From Cryobacterium sp. N22 (GTDB lineage: Bacteria; Actinomycetota; Actinomycetes; Actinomycetales; Microbacteriaceae): a stretch of DNA of 64,000 nt. The number at the start of each line of letters is the position of its first letter. The first letter of the stretch is position 1. Shown one piece after another: positions 16,815 to 26,112 of the stretch. The notes under the pieces were generated by a model. It saw only the letters and a program-made list of their open reading frames with translations. It was not told the DNA's origin and did not search any database. The stretch is taken from contig NZ_PJJP01000031.1 of NCBI RefSeq assembly GCF_002929555.1, forward strand, positions 28,042 through 92,041, written 5' to 3'. The translations under genes were made by a program, and so were the position numbers.

Positions 16815-17792
16815 CTAGAAGCCCTCGGGAACGTGCGGCCGGTAGGGGGCGGCGAGGCGGGCCAGCTCGTCGGTAGTGAGGGTGAGGTCGACGGAGGCGA
16901 CGGCATCCAGGAGGTGGTGCGCCTGGGTGACGCCCACGATGGGTGATGTCACGGCCGGCTGCTGGCGCACCCAGGCCAGCGCCACCTGCGCGCGCGGCAC
17001 CGCGCGCTCGGCGGCGACCTGGGCCACGGCGGCCGCGATCTCGCGGTCCCCCTCCTCGTGCTGTTTGTACAGGGTCTGGCCGAAGGTGTCGGTTTCGGAG
17101 CGGTCGGTGGTGTCGTGCCAGTCGCGGGTGAGCTTGCCGCGGGCCAGCGGGCTCCACGGCAGCACGCCCACGCCCTGATCGAGACAGAACGGCAGCATCT
17201 CGCGTTCCTCCTCGCGGTTGAGCAGGTTGTACTGGTCCTGCATCGACACGAAGCGGGTGAATCCGCCCAGATCGGCGGTGTACTGCGCCTTCGCGAACTG
17301 CCAGGCGTACATCGACGAGGCGCCGATGTACCGGGCCTTGCCGGCCGTGACCACATCGTGCAGCGCCTCCATGGTCTCCTCGATCGGGGTCAGCGGGTCC
17401 CAGCGGTGGATCTGGTAGAGGTCAACGTGGTCGGTGCCCAGCCGGGTGAGGCTGTGGTCGATCTCGGCCAGGATGGCGCGGCGCGAGAGTCCGGCGCCGT
17501 TCGGGCCCGGGCGCATCCGCCCGTGCACCTTCGTGGCGAGCACGTACTGGTCCCGCGTGCTGAAGTCCCGCAGCGCCCGGCCGAGGATCTCCTCGCTGCT
17601 GCCGTCTGAGTACACGTTGGCGGTGTCGAAGGTGGTGATGCCGGCTTCCAGCGCCTGCCAGATCAGGGGGCGGCTGGTCTCCTCGGGCAGGGTCCAGGAA
17701 TGGTTGCCGCGCATCGGATTGCCGAAGCTCATGCAGCCCAGCGTGATCGCCGATACCTCGAGGCCGGTGCTGCCCAGTCGCACATATTTCAT
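16815..17792 (-). CDS. aldo/keto reductase
   Basis: A NADPH-dependent reductase of 325 aa with the AKR TIM barrel. It has the start KYVRLGSTGLEVSAITLGCMSFG and the catalytic tetrad segment FDTANVYSDGSSEEILGRAL (Asp, Tyr), with the barrel Lys in VLATKVHG and His in LYQIHRWD. The NADP-binding C-terminal segment includes SPIVGVTQAHHLLDA. It resembles the YghZ/Tas-like group acting on aldehydes or ketones. It is divergent from the DUF1801 gene at 18023, with a repeat copy between them. Confidence 0.9.
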   Translation of the reverse strand: MKYVRLGSTGLEVSAITLGCMSFGNPMRGNHSWTLPEETSRPLIWQALEAGITTFDTANVYSDGSSEEILGRALRDFSTRDQYVLATKVHGRMRPGPNGAGLSRRAILAEIDHSLTRLGTDHVDLYQIHRWDPLTPIEETMEALHDVVTAGKARYIGASSMYAWQFAKAQYTADLGGFTRFVSMQDQYNLLNREEEREMLPFCLDQGVGVLPWSPLARGKLTRDWHDTTDRSETDTFGQTLYKQHEEGDREIAAAVAQVAAERAVPRAQVALAWVRQQPAVTSPIVGVTQAHHLLDAVASVDLTLTTDELARLAAPYRPHVPEGF

Positions 17793-17898
17793 GGCGTTCC
17801 CTTCGTTGCGAAACCGAGCACTTCAGACGCCTTCACTCGTGTCTACCGCCTGGGCGAGCTGGCGTCAATTGCGCCGTCGCGGATGAAGCCCGGCGGTG

Positions 17899-17958
17899 CG
17901 CGGGAGCCGCGCCGCTATGCGGGTGGCGCGCCACCCGCATAGCGGCGCCTGACCCGCA
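17899..17958. repeat. 60-bp palindromic repeat, copy 2
   Basis: The most regular copy in its inner part: GCCGCTAT + 20-bp core (17919-17938) + ATAGCGGC is a perfect palindrome, with CCTGACCCGCA on the right end. It lies between the divergent starts at 17792 and 18023. Confidence 0.92.
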
Positions 17959-18022
17959 CAGCTCGCACGCGAGGTTCGGCGGGCCCTCGCTGCCCCGCCG
18001 ACACCCGCGGTACGCTCCATTC

Positions 18023-18427
18023 ATGGTCGATCGATATCGCTCCGTAGAGGAGTTCCTCGCCGCGCAGCCCGTGGAGCGCCTGCCCGTGATCGAGGCGCTG
18101 CGGCAGCTCGTGCACGAGGCCAACCCCGCCGCTCAGGAGCACATCAAGTGGAACTCCCCCAGCTATGTGCTCGACGGGGTCGATCAGGCCACGATCAGCG
18201 CTCAGGGCAAGAACGGGGTGCGCCTGGTGTTGCACCGGGGCGCGACCATCGCCGAGAACAGGGATGCCGCATCCGCTTTCACCGGCGACCCGCACGGCCT
18301 GCTCACCTGGCACTCCGATATTCGGGCGAGCCTGCTCGTGACCGACCTCGCCGACCTGGCGGCCAAACAGGACGCGGCCGTCGGAGTCGTCCGTGCCTGG
18401 CTCGCCCCGGCCGGTCCCTCGGCCTGA
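18023..18427 (+). CDS. DUF1801 (YdhG-like) protein
   Basis: A soluble protein of 134 aa of the DUF1801 family. Near the N-terminus stands VEEFLAAQPVERLPVIEALRQLVHEANPAAQEHIKWNSPSY; the E-x-I-K-W-x-x-P-x-Y part is the family signature. Function is unproven; the fold binds iron or small ligands in some relatives. A second, more distant DUF1801-type protein is at 34155. The gene starts 65 bp after repeat copy 2, which would therefore be near or in its leader. Confidence 0.8.
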   Translation: MVDRYRSVEEFLAAQPVERLPVIEALRQLVHEANPAAQEHIKWNSPSYVLDGVDQATISAQGKNGVRLVLHRGATIAENRDAASAFTGDPHGLLTWHSDIRASLLVTDLADLAAKQDAAVGVVRAWLAPAGPSA

Positions 18428-18461
18428 CGCGCGGTGCGCCGCCTCAGCGAGCCCGCTAAGG

Positions 18462-19250
18462 TTACGCTGCCGTCGCCTCGCGCCCGTCCGCCCCGGCCGC
18501 ATCATCGCCCCCACTCGGGCGCACCCGCACGGTGCGCCAGGTGTCCAGGGCGATCACCCCGCCGAGAATCGCGAGGGCCAGGCAGACCGATGCGAGCGCA
18601 TCCGTCGGCCAGTGGTAGCCCAGGTAGACCCGACTGATTGCGGCCAGCCCGATGGCGACCACCAGAACCACACCGACCAGCACCGCCACACGCCGGCGCG
18701 CCGCCCGACGCGAGTAGATGAGGTAGGTGAGCAGCAGGAGGAAGTTCGTGGCACCCGACACATGCCCGGACGGAAACGAATAGGTGGTGTCGACGCCGAA
18801 GAGCATGAGGTCAACGGGCGGTCGCCCGCGTTCGACGAGGCGGGTGATCGCCTGAACGAGAACCAGCCCGGTGAGCGTGCCCAGCGCCAGCAGCAGCGGC
18901 CGCCAGAGGTGCTTGGCGAGGAATGCCCAGAGGACGATGGTTCCCAGAACCACCACGGGCAGCGCGACCGGCCCGAACCCGATCGCGAGCCCGATCATGA
19001 TCGCGGTCACGGTTCCGGTACGGCTCTGCATGAGCCAGGCGTTGACAGGGGAATCGATGCTCGCCACGTCATCACGCTGCACGACGTCGGCGAGTATCAC
19101 GAGGAAGCCGGCCACACCGATGACGACAAGCGCCACCGCCATCAGGTAGAGCCTTGTGCGTTCACGGGCCGTGCGCCAGCGGTCCTGCACGATGAACTTC
19201 TCGTTCAGGGCACGCAAGCGTTCCCGCTTGGTGTTCGAGGGTGCGCTCAT
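18462..19250 (-). CDS. PAP2 superfamily membrane phosphatase
   Basis: An integral membrane lipid or diphosphate phosphatase of 262 aa with about six hydrophobic segments. The three PAP2 motifs are visible: RLVERGRPPVD (motif 1, only partly matching K-x6-R-P), YSFPSGHVSGA (motif 2, PSGH) and SRVYLGYHWPTD (motif 3, SR-x5-H-x3-D). The catalytic His pair is present. The probable substrate is undecaprenyl diphosphate or phosphatidic acid, not decidable from sequence. The gene is monocistronic and convergent with DUF1801. Confidence 0.87.
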   Translation of the reverse strand: MSAPSNTKRERLRALNEKFIVQDRWRTARERTRLYLMAVALVVIGVAGFLVILADVVQRDDVASIDSPVNAWLMQSRTGTVTAIMIGLAIGFGPVALPVVVLGTIVLWAFLAKHLWRPLLLALGTLTGLVLVQAITRLVERGRPPVDLMLFGVDTTYSFPSGHVSGATNFLLLLTYLIYSRRAARRRVAVLVGVVLVVAIGLAAISRVYLGYHWPTDALASVCLALAILGGVIALDTWRTVRVRPSGGDDAAGADGREATAA

Positions 19251-19393
19251 CAGTGCTGCCCGATCGAGACTCGGATGCGTCGGCGCATGGTGTCCTTTCG
19301 GGTGGTGCAGGTAATTCTTAGTGCGAGTGCGTCCCGCCGGTGGAGAATGACCCTACACAGCGACGACGGTGAAAATCCAGTCGGACCCCGACG

Positions 19394-20599
19394 CTACCCC
19401 TCCTGCACGGTGACCCGACCCGGTCCGCGGCCGAGCACCGTCGCCACCACGGAGGTGCTCAGCGCCAGCACGATCAGCACCGGGGCGGCGACGCCGAGCG
19501 CCGTCTGCAGGCCCACCGCGGTGGCCTCCAGGCCGAGCAGCACGGCGACGATTCCCTGCAACAGGTAGGCCACGGTGTACACCACCGAGATGGTGCCCGC
19601 CCGGTGGTGCGCAGGCGCATGCTGGTTGAGCAGGCCCAACCCGCCGAGGAACAGCAGCCCGTAGCCCACCCCGGCCGCCACCGAGGTGACCGCGAAAACC
19701 GGCAGCGACGCGGTGGCCGCGCTGAGCACGAGCAACGCCACCGCCGACGCGCTGGCCAGGCCGCCGAGGCCGATGGCGAGGCGGGCGGGCATCCGTTTGG
19801 CGGCCAACGCGGTGATGCCGATCACCACCGATGTGATTGCGAGCACCAGCCCGGACACGAGGGTGTTGTCGGAGTGGATGAGGTCCACCGAGATCTGTGC
19901 ACCGAGCGAGAGCAGCACGGCGCCCACCGCGAAGGCCGTGGTGATCGCAAGCGCGGATGCGGTGACCACGCCGCGGAGACCCTCCGGCACCCGGATCGCC
20001 CGGGGCCGCCACCGGCTGGAGGTTTCGGCGCCGGCCACGTGCCTGGGCAGGGTGAGCACGGCCAGGAAGACCAGCGCCGCGACAAGCACGACCACCCAAT
20101 AGCTGAGCTGGCGCGGGTTGGGGGCATACTGCACCAGGGCCCCGGCGATGATCGTGGCCACGGCCAGCCCCACCGCGGTGGCTGCCGTGTTCACCGAGCT
20201 GGCCCTGGCCGTGCCACCGCGGGTGTTGAACTCCACCATGGCGGCGCTGGCCGGTGCAATCGCCAGCCCCACACCCAGGCCCTGGAAGGCCCGTGCGACG
20301 AACAGCCAGCCCTCGGACGGCGCGAGAGCGAAGAGCAGGGCGCCCAGGAACATCGCGGCGACCCCGGCGAGCAGGGCCGTGCGGCGTCCGATGTGGTCGG
20401 AGAGGTCGCCGAACACCAGCAGCACCACCACCAGCACCAGCGGATACACCGCGAACAGGGTGGTCGTGGCCGCGGGGGTCATGGCCCAGTCCTCGGCGTA
20501 GAGCGGATAAATCATGGTGGGTGAACCGCTGGCCCAGAGGGCGAGCATGGCCACCGAGGCTGCCGTCCAGAATCGGGCGGCGGGGTGGGATGGCGACAT
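19394..20599 (-). CDS. MFS transporter (12-TM)
   Basis: An inner-membrane transporter of 401 aa with 12 predicted segments. The loop after TM2 reads GDLSDHIGRRTALL, the MFS loop 2-3 signature (G-x-x-x-D-x-x-G-R-R). The start at 20599 has GGAG 4 nt upstream and yields a short polar N-terminus before the first segment; a longer frame starting at 20686 would add a Pro/Arg-rich head and is less likely. It is divergent from the HxlR regulator gene at 20770, so it is probably its target. The substrate is unknown. Confidence 0.85.
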   Translation of the reverse strand: MSPSHPAARFWTAASVAMLALWASGSPTMIYPLYAEDWAMTPAATTTLFAVYPLVLVVVLLVFGDLSDHIGRRTALLAGVAAMFLGALLFALAPSEGWLFVARAFQGLGVGLAIAPASAAMVEFNTRGGTARASSVNTAATAVGLAVATIIAGALVQYAPNPRQLSYWVVVLVAALVFLAVLTLPRHVAGAETSSRWRPRAIRVPEGLRGVVTASALAITTAFAVGAVLLSLGAQISVDLIHSDNTLVSGLVLAITSVVIGITALAAKRMPARLAIGLGGLASASAVALLVLSAATASLPVFAVTSVAAGVGYGLLFLGGLGLLNQHAPAHHRAGTISVVYTVAYLLQGIVAVLLGLEATAVGLQTALGVAAPVLIVLALSTSVVATVLGRGPGRVTVQEG

Positions 20600-20769
20600 G
20601 CGGCTCCAAACCGAACGACGGGCCCCCGGCGGGACCAGGTTCTGGGGCGAGGTCTGCCATCGGGGAACGGATGCGCGCCGCACCATTGCAGGGCCGGCCG
20701 CCGGATGGCGGCCGTTCCGTCACGCTAGCAGGCTGGGTTGGGTATTCCAAGTCAATGTAGGATGGGGGC

Positions 20770-21309
20770 ATGACAACGGAATCTTCCGATGCTCCCCCGA
20801 CACCCGTGACGCCGAAACGCTCCGGCGACGACCTGCGCTGCTCCATCGCACGCACCATGCAGGTACTCGGCGACCGGTGGACGATCCTGATCGTGCGGGA
20901 GGGTTTCCGCGGGCACACCCGGTTCAGCGACTTCCGCCGGGTGCTCGGCATCCCCACCGACATCCTCACCTCACGGCTGTGCTCGCTCGTGGACGCGGGA
21001 GTCCTCGAACGCCGCGGCTATCGCGAACCCGGCGCCCGGGAGCGATTCGACTACCACCTCACCGCAGCCGGCGAGGCCCTGCTGCCGGTGCTGGGCGCCC
21101 TCGCCCAGTGGGGCAACGAATTCCGGCCCTCCGGCCACGGCCCCAGCCGGCTGTACCAGCACGCCGAGACCGGTGAGGCCGCCACGATCGCGTTCGTGGC
21201 CCCCGACGGCCAGGTCATCGACCCCGCCGACATCGCCATCGTGCCCGGCCCCGGCGAGAACGACCTCGAGATCGGTCCGATTCGCCCCCTCGCCGCCGCA
21301 CACCACTGA
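20770..21309 (+). CDS. HxlR family transcriptional regulator
   Basis: A winged-helix regulator of 179 aa. The HxlR core (about residues 22-115) reads LRCSIARTMQVLGDRWTILIVREGFRG, then FSDFRRVLGIPTDILTSRL and the wing GYREPGARERFDYHLTAAG. The Cys in RCSIA is the position used for redox sensing in some relatives. A ~60-aa extension follows with an Asp/Pro-rich sequence. It is divergent from the MFS gene; TTGG-GTATT-CCAA at 20738-20750 in the gap is a weak operator candidate. Confidence 0.86.
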   Translation: MTTESSDAPPTPVTPKRSGDDLRCSIARTMQVLGDRWTILIVREGFRGHTRFSDFRRVLGIPTDILTSRLCSLVDAGVLERRGYREPGARERFDYHLTAAGEALLPVLGALAQWGNEFRPSGHGPSRLYQHAETGEAATIAFVAPDGQVIDPADIAIVPGPGENDLEIGPIRPLAAAHH

Positions 21310-21323
21310 CGGCCGAATTGCGC

Positions 21324-21339
21324 CCGCCGGGGTCGGCGG
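21324..21339. terminator. hairpin between convergent genes
   Basis: A 6-bp GC stem CCGCCG-GGGT-CGGCGG lies in the 33-bp gap between the stops at 21309 and 21343. There is no T-run, so it is only a modest terminator candidate for both directions. Confidence 0.4.
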
Positions 21340-21342
21340 CGG

Positions 21343-22281
21343 TCAGCGCTGCGGGAGGTTGACCGTGTCACCCTCGGAGGTGAGGTCGGCGCCCTCCGGC
21401 AACTCCAGGACCTCGATGGTGGGATCGGCGACCAGTGCGTCCACGAGTGCCCGGGAACCGGCGATCACCGTGGAGTCGAAGTCGATCTCGCTCACCAGCA
21501 CCCAGGCGTGGTCGTCGGGCCAGATCAGACTCGGCGACTGCGGCCACCTCGAATCGGTCCACGGCGCATCCGTCACCCAGGCCGGGTCGACGAACCGGCG
21601 GATGCCCGCGTCGAACAAGACGTAGTCCCGCCCGGGCAACTGCAGGCGAGCACCGGATGACACGTCGGCGGGCAGCAGGCCGGGGGCCGGCGAATCGGCG
21701 GGCTCGAGCATCGCGGCGAGCGCCGCCTGCCGCAGCAACGCGTCGCCGGTCTCACTCGCGCTCTCGGCTGCGGGCTCGGCAGCCCCGTCGTCGCTCACCA
21801 TGATCGTGGAGACCCCCATCCCGCTGACGAGGCCGCCCCAGCCCTCCCACACGGCTGCGATTCCGGCATCCGGGGTGCCGGTGTGGGCGGCCAGGTGCGC
21901 GGCCACGACGGAGAGCACGGCCACGTCGAGATTGCCCACGGCGGGCTGGGAGTACCGCCAGCCGTCGCCGTCGACGAGTTCGTTGTACTCGTTGGGCACC
22001 CCGCGGTACAGCCGGCCGGACTGCGCCAGCGGATGCATGGTGGCACCCCAGACCTCGGCCACCCGCGCCCACGACACGGACTCGTACTCGATGCCCGACG
22101 GAAAACCACGATCTGGGCCGGACCAGGTTCCAGGGCCGATGGGCCGGTCAATCGCGACGGGGTGGAACACCCGCGCGTAGGCCTCGAAACCATGCGGCAC
22201 CGCGGAGTGCATGTTCCGCCACTGCACGTCCAGCAGTTCGCGCAGCCACTCGCCGCGCCCCACATCGCCCACCCAGTCCAT
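21343..22281 (-). CDS. hypothetical protein
   Basis: An acidic soluble protein of 312 aa, unrecognised. It begins DWVGDVGRGEWLRELLDVQW, has a Trp-rich segment (ARVAEVWGATMHPLAQSGRLY) and, near residues 225-280, a second region (LPGRDYVLFDAGIRRFVDPAW, then SPSLIWPDDHAWVLVSEIDF). It lacks a signal peptide and membrane segments. The GGTGAGGT before the ATG at 22281 supports the start. It looks like the actinobacterial proteins annotated only as hypothetical; function unknown. Confidence 0.7.
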   Translation of the reverse strand: MDWVGDVGRGEWLRELLDVQWRNMHSAVPHGFEAYARVFHPVAIDRPIGPGTWSGPDRGFPSGIEYESVSWARVAEVWGATMHPLAQSGRLYRGVPNEYNELVDGDGWRYSQPAVGNLDVAVLSVVAAHLAAHTGTPDAGIAAVWEGWGGLVSGMGVSTIMVSDDGAAEPAAESASETGDALLRQAALAAMLEPADSPAPGLLPADVSSGARLQLPGRDYVLFDAGIRRFVDPAWVTDAPWTDSRWPQSPSLIWPDDHAWVLVSEIDFDSTVIAGSRALVDALVADPTIEVLELPEGADLTSEGDTVNLPQR

Positions 22282-22503
22282 ACCTCACCGTAGGACCTGC
22301 CCGACCAGAAAACACCCCCCCGATGAGCCGCGGATGGCCCGCCCGCGGACACACCTCTGCAGGAGTTATACCCCCGATCGGGGGATCTCGCTCGGGGTTC
22401 GGGAGGACCGCACGGGCACCTTCCCCGGCTCCGGCCGCGGCAGTACCGTGTCTGGCATGAGGCGGATGCGCCCCGCACCGAGGACACTGAACGGAGGCCC
22501 ACC

Positions 22504-22932
22504 TTGAGCAGCACGCCCATTCGCAGCCGCGGTTACCTGCCGCCCAGCCGATTCATGGTGCACGTCGTCAACCCGGTCGCCCAGGCCTGCGGTACTCCAA
22601 CCCTCATCGTGCGGGGTCGCATCAGCGGCCTCGAGTTCAGCACCCCGGTGGCACCGTTCCGGTTCGAGGGCCACCGGTATGTCATCGCCGGCCGCGGCGA
22701 GACCCAGTGGGTGCGCAATCTCCGGGTCGCCGGACGCTGCGAGCTGCGCATCCGGTGGCGTCGTCACCCGTACCGGGCCACCGAGTTGCGGGGCCTCGAA
22801 CACGACCAGGTTGCCGCCGACTACCTCGAGAAACTGGGCCGTCGGGCCCGGCCGTTTCTGGCCGAGCTGCCGGATCTGGCCGACCATCCGATCTTCCGGC
22901 TCGAACTCTGCGAAGCACCGGTGCGCAGCTGA
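22504..22932 (+). CDS. nitroreductase/quinone reductase (Ddn-like, deazaflavin-dependent) family
   Basis: A small enzyme of 142 aa with the split-barrel fold of F420-dependent nitroreductases. The typical sequence of substrate and cofactor strands is seen: TLIVRGRISGLEFSTPVAPFRFEGHRYVI, then GETQWVRNLRVAGRCELR (the W-V-x-N-L-R segment is the signature) and the C-terminal HPIFRLEL. It may reduce quinones or nitro compounds with reduced F420. The start is a TTG at 22504, supported by GGAGG 6 nt upstream. It is convergent with the monooxygenase operon. Confidence 0.75.
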   Translation: MSSTPIRSRGYLPPSRFMVHVVNPVAQACGTPTLIVRGRISGLEFSTPVAPFRFEGHRYVIAGRGETQWVRNLRVAGRCELRIRWRRHPYRATELRGLEHDQVAADYLEKLGRRARPFLAELPDLADHPIFRLELCEAPVRS

Positions 22933-22944
22933 CCCGGTCGTCCC

Positions 22945-24570
22945 TCACCGCACGGGCAGCCCCACCAGGCGCAGCCAGGCTGCCAGGTGCGGTTCGTCGA
23001 GCACCGGAGCCCGCAACCCCACGTAGCCGTCGGGCCGCACGACGAGCATTCCGGTGCCGGGCCGATCGTCGAGCCGGTAGCTGTGCACCAGCGGGCCCAG
23101 CATCCGCTCGGGCACCTCGCGCGCGTCGGCCTGCAGCAGGATGTGCACTCCCGGCCGCGCGAGCAACGCGTGCAGGCGCACCCGGCGGCCCTGGCAGCGC
23201 ACCAGGGTGTCGGCCACCCTCGAGCCCGGCCGCAGCACCCGCCGAGCGAGCCCGCCACGCACCGGGGTGAGTGAGGCGCGCACCTCCAACGACAGCGGAC
23301 TGTGCGCGTACCGCAGCCGAAACTGCGAGAGGGTTCGGACGCCGACCGCGGTGAGCCGGCGTTGCCGGGTGAGCCACGGCAGCAGCGGCGCGGCCAGCGG
23401 CACCAGCACGGCCCGGCCGAGCTGGGCCAGCGGATGCAGGCTCGCCTCGGCCCAATACATGGTGTGGGTCAGGCGCAGCACGGCCCGGTCGGCGGGGCGA
23501 CGCTCCAGGGCGTAGGAGTCCAGCAGCGCCGAACCGGGCCGGGCGGCCAGGGACCCGGCCGCGGCGGCGAACCCCAGCTTCCAGCCGAGGTTCACGGCGT
23601 CGTGGATGCCGGCGTTCATGCCCTGCGCGCCCGCGGGCGAGTGCACGTGGGCGGCATCGCCGGCCACGAAGAGCGGACCCCGGCTGAACCGGCTGGCGAT
23701 CCGGTGCTGCAGCCGCACCTGGGCCGACCAGGCCACCTCGGTGATCTGCGCGGGCAGCCCGGCCTCGTCGACCAGCTGCTGCAGCTGGTCCTGCGGCACC
23801 GGCGGCCCGGGCTGGCCGAACGGCTGCCGGTCGTCGCCCGCCCGCCGGGTGGCGAGCATCCGCCAGGTGGCCCGTTCGCCGATGTTGAAGAGGAACACCA
23901 GCCCCTGCCGCCCGACGACCACATGCGCGACCCCGGTCTCGAGCATCACCGGCGCCACCGCCCGCGACCCGGCGCCGGCGGGGCCCAGCTCCACGTCCGC
24001 GAGCACCACCTCCTGGTCATAGTCGCCGCCGAGGAAACCGCCCACCGACCGGCGCACCAGGCTCGCCGACCCGTCGCAGCCGGCCAGGTAGCGGCAGAGC
24101 ACGTCTTCGTCCGGCTCGCCGTCCGCGGTGCGCAGCACGGCCCGGGCACCGCCCTGACGCAGCCGCGCCAGCCGCACCACCTCCGCACCGCGCTGCACCG
24201 CCACGCCACGCTCGGCGAGCGCCGCGGCCAGCACGGTCTCCACGTCGGACTGCCGCACCAGGAGCAGGTGGGGAAACGCGGTGCCGGGCAGATCGAGGTG
24301 CTCGATCGACACCGGCACCACCCGCGAGCGCAGGTGCAGCCGCACCGACGGTGAGGGGTCACCGAGTGCGAGCAGGGCATCCGTCACCCCCAGCGGACGC
24401 AACAGTTCGAGGGTGCGCGGATGCATCACCATCGCCCGCGACGGCCGGAACTCCTCCGGCCGGCGTTCGACGATGCGCACCCGGGCCCCGTGGTCGACGG
24501 CCTGCAGCGCCAGGGTGAGGCCGGTGGTGCCGGCCCCCACGACCAGTAGGTCGACGTCGAAATCGGTCAT
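22945..24570 (-). CDS. FAD-dependent aromatic hydroxylase-like monooxygenase
   Basis: A flavoprotein of 541 aa of the phenol or aromatic-ring hydroxylase (UbiH/PHBH) family. The N-terminal dinucleotide-binding motif is VDLLVVGAGTTGLTLALQA. A second FAD motif stands at GPLFVAGDAAHVHSPAGAQGMNAGIHDAVNLGWKL (GD plus the DAAH context). A thioredoxin-like C-terminal part is suggested by HILLQADAREVPERMLG. It needs NAD(P)H and oxygen; the substrate is unknown. The ATG overlaps by 4 bp the stop of a 199-aa protein upstream, so the two are translated together. Confidence 0.87.
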   Translation of the reverse strand: MTDFDVDLLVVGAGTTGLTLALQAVDHGARVRIVERRPEEFRPSRAMVMHPRTLELLRPLGVTDALLALGDPSPSVRLHLRSRVVPVSIEHLDLPGTAFPHLLLVRQSDVETVLAAALAERGVAVQRGAEVVRLARLRQGGARAVLRTADGEPDEDVLCRYLAGCDGSASLVRRSVGGFLGGDYDQEVVLADVELGPAGAGSRAVAPVMLETGVAHVVVGRQGLVFLFNIGERATWRMLATRRAGDDRQPFGQPGPPVPQDQLQQLVDEAGLPAQITEVAWSAQVRLQHRIASRFSRGPLFVAGDAAHVHSPAGAQGMNAGIHDAVNLGWKLGFAAAAGSLAARPGSALLDSYALERRPADRAVLRLTHTMYWAEASLHPLAQLGRAVLVPLAAPLLPWLTRQRRLTAVGVRTLSQFRLRYAHSPLSLEVRASLTPVRGGLARRVLRPGSRVADTLVRCQGRRVRLHALLARPGVHILLQADAREVPERMLGPLVHSYRLDDRPGTGMLVVRPDGYVGLRAPVLDEPHLAAWLRLVGLPVR

Positions 24571-25166
24571 GCCGGTTCGCGCACCCGGCGCTTGGCCGAC
24601 ATCGGCTCGGCCGGGCGCCACCAGTCCCCCGCCACGCCGTCCGCTCCAGCCGAATACCGGTACGGGTCACGCAGGAACTCGTCCCGGTGCACTCCGGGCA
24701 GCACGGCGTAGTGGATCGACCCCGGTTCGCTGCCCAGCGCGAGCACCCGCCACAGGGTGCGGGCGTAGGTCTCGGCGAGTTCCGTGCCGTCCCATTCGTA
24801 GATGCCCCGGTACAGCCCGTTGATGTCGTGGGTGAGCCACAGCTTCGACACGTAGCCGGGAAACCCGACGAACAGCGGGGTGTTCATGATGCTCTGCACC
24901 CGAAACCAACGGTGCGCCCGGCCGCGCAACAGTCGCAACCGAAACCCCACCACCAACACCGCCGGCGCCTGGGCCGCAGCCCGGTCCACCACGGTTTCGC
25001 GGTAGACCACCGCGCGGCTGCCGTCGGCGAACGACAGGCGTTTGCCGGCGTTCGCCCGTGGCAAGTGGATGCGCCGCTGCGCGAGCAGCATGCCGGTGCG
25101 TGCCACGCAGGCGGCCAGGCCCCGCACCACCGGGCCCAGCGGAAGGGGCGGTTTCTCGCTCATCAT
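24567..25166 (-). CDS. hypothetical partner protein of the FAD monooxygenase
   Basis: A protein of 199 aa, unrecognised. It begins MMSEKPPLPLGPVVRGL, has a short hydrophobic stretch (APAVLVVGFRLRLL, residues ~65-80) and a Trp/Tyr-rich C-terminal half with RWFRVQSIMNTPLFVGFPGY and the acidic LYRGIYEWDGTELAETYART. The pattern suggests a small lipid- or substrate-binding protein, not certain. The GGAGGAG upstream of the two ATGs at 25166 and 25163 supports the start. The ATGA overlap with the monooxygenase indicates a functional pair. Confidence 0.68.
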   Translation of the reverse strand: MMSEKPPLPLGPVVRGLAACVARTGMLLAQRRIHLPRANAGKRLSFADGSRAVVYRETVVDRAAAQAPAVLVVGFRLRLLRGRAHRWFRVQSIMNTPLFVGFPGYVSKLWLTHDINGLYRGIYEWDGTELAETYARTLWRVLALGSEPGSIHYAVLPGVHRDEFLRDPYRYSAGADGVAGDWWRPAEPMSAKRRVREPA

Positions 25167-25527
25167 GGTCGCTCCTCCCGCTACCAGGGCCAGCACCCGT
25201 CGACGGCGGCCGGTCCACGACGCTGCCAGCATAGGCAGCCCGTCCACTCCGGGGAAGGCCCGGTTCGGCCGGGGGATTCGCCCGGTAAGCACCAGCGCGT
25301 GCACGGTTGCGCCACGATGTGTGCCCGGGTGGCCCGCGGCGCGCCCGCCACCGGCACCCCGTGCACGCTTGGGCGAACCCCGGAAAAATCCTCGAAAAAC
25401 CTGTGCACTGAGCGATACCCTCAGGTGCGCGTGCTCGAAAGCGGCCCCGGTTGCTGCCGACAACGCGTTCACGACTCCAGGTGGCCCGTCCACCATCAGC
25501 CCCACCCGGCACGGCCCCGAAGGACCC
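25167..25527. other. 361-bp intergenic region, no gene seen
   Basis: A divergent promoter region for the hypothetical/monooxygenase operon and the GNAT gene. GTGCAC occurs three times (near 25299, 25362 and 25404), otherwise no clear motif, hairpin or frame. Confidence 0.5.
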
Positions 25528-26082
25528 ATGATCCCCATCTCCTCGCTCGACGACCCGTGGCCATCGACCGTGGCGCCCACCGTGCACCTCGTGCAGTTGA
25601 GCCAGGTCACCATCGACGCCCTCGCCCAGGAGGACCTCGACCTGGCCAACGAGCAGGCGGCGGTGGAGCTGAGCCCCTTCTTCGTTGAACGGGCCAACGC
25701 CAACACCTGGCGCTACCGCAGCCGCCAGCTCGCCGCTACACCGGCCGCCGCCAGCTGGATCACCCGGGTCATCTACGACCCCACCCGGCGGCTCGCTGTC
25801 GGCCAGTCCGGCTACCACGGCCCTCCGGATGACACCGGCATGGTGGAGGTGGGCTACGCCGTGGATGCCGCGTACCGGCGGCAGGGCTACGCCCGCGCCG
25901 CACTCACCGCGCTACTCGAACGCGCCCGCATCGAGCCGGCCGTCACGGTGGTGCGGGCCACCATCCGCCCCGACAACCTGCCCTCGCGCGCCCTCATCGC
26001 CCAGTTCGGCTTCGTCGAGGTGGGCGAGCAGTGGGACGACGAGGACGGCCTGGAAACCATCTTCGAGTTGCCCGTCGGCTGA
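25528..26082 (+). CDS. GNAT family N-acetyltransferase
   Basis: An acetyltransferase of 184 aa. The acetyl-CoA segment is VEVGYAVDAAYRRQGYARAALTALLE (R-R-Q-G-Y-A-R/A), followed by VRATIRPDNLPSRALIAQFGF, the family N-x-x-S/A-x-x-x-x-x-x-x-G-F segment. It resembles RimJ/RimL-type or small-molecule N-acetyltransferases. The start at 25528 gives a polar N-terminus; no strong Shine-Dalgarno is visible (AAGGA lies 8 nt upstream of ATG). It precedes the 19-bp unit array. Confidence 0.82.
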   Translation: MIPISSLDDPWPSTVAPTVHLVQLSQVTIDALAQEDLDLANEQAAVELSPFFVERANANTWRYRSRQLAATPAAASWITRVIYDPTRRLAVGQSGYHGPPDDTGMVEVGYAVDAAYRRQGYARAALTALLERARIEPAVTVVRATIRPDNLPSRALIAQFGFVEVGEQWDDEDGLETIFELPVG

Positions 26083-26112
26083 GCCGGACCGCCCGGGCAG
26101 CAGCGCCCGGCT

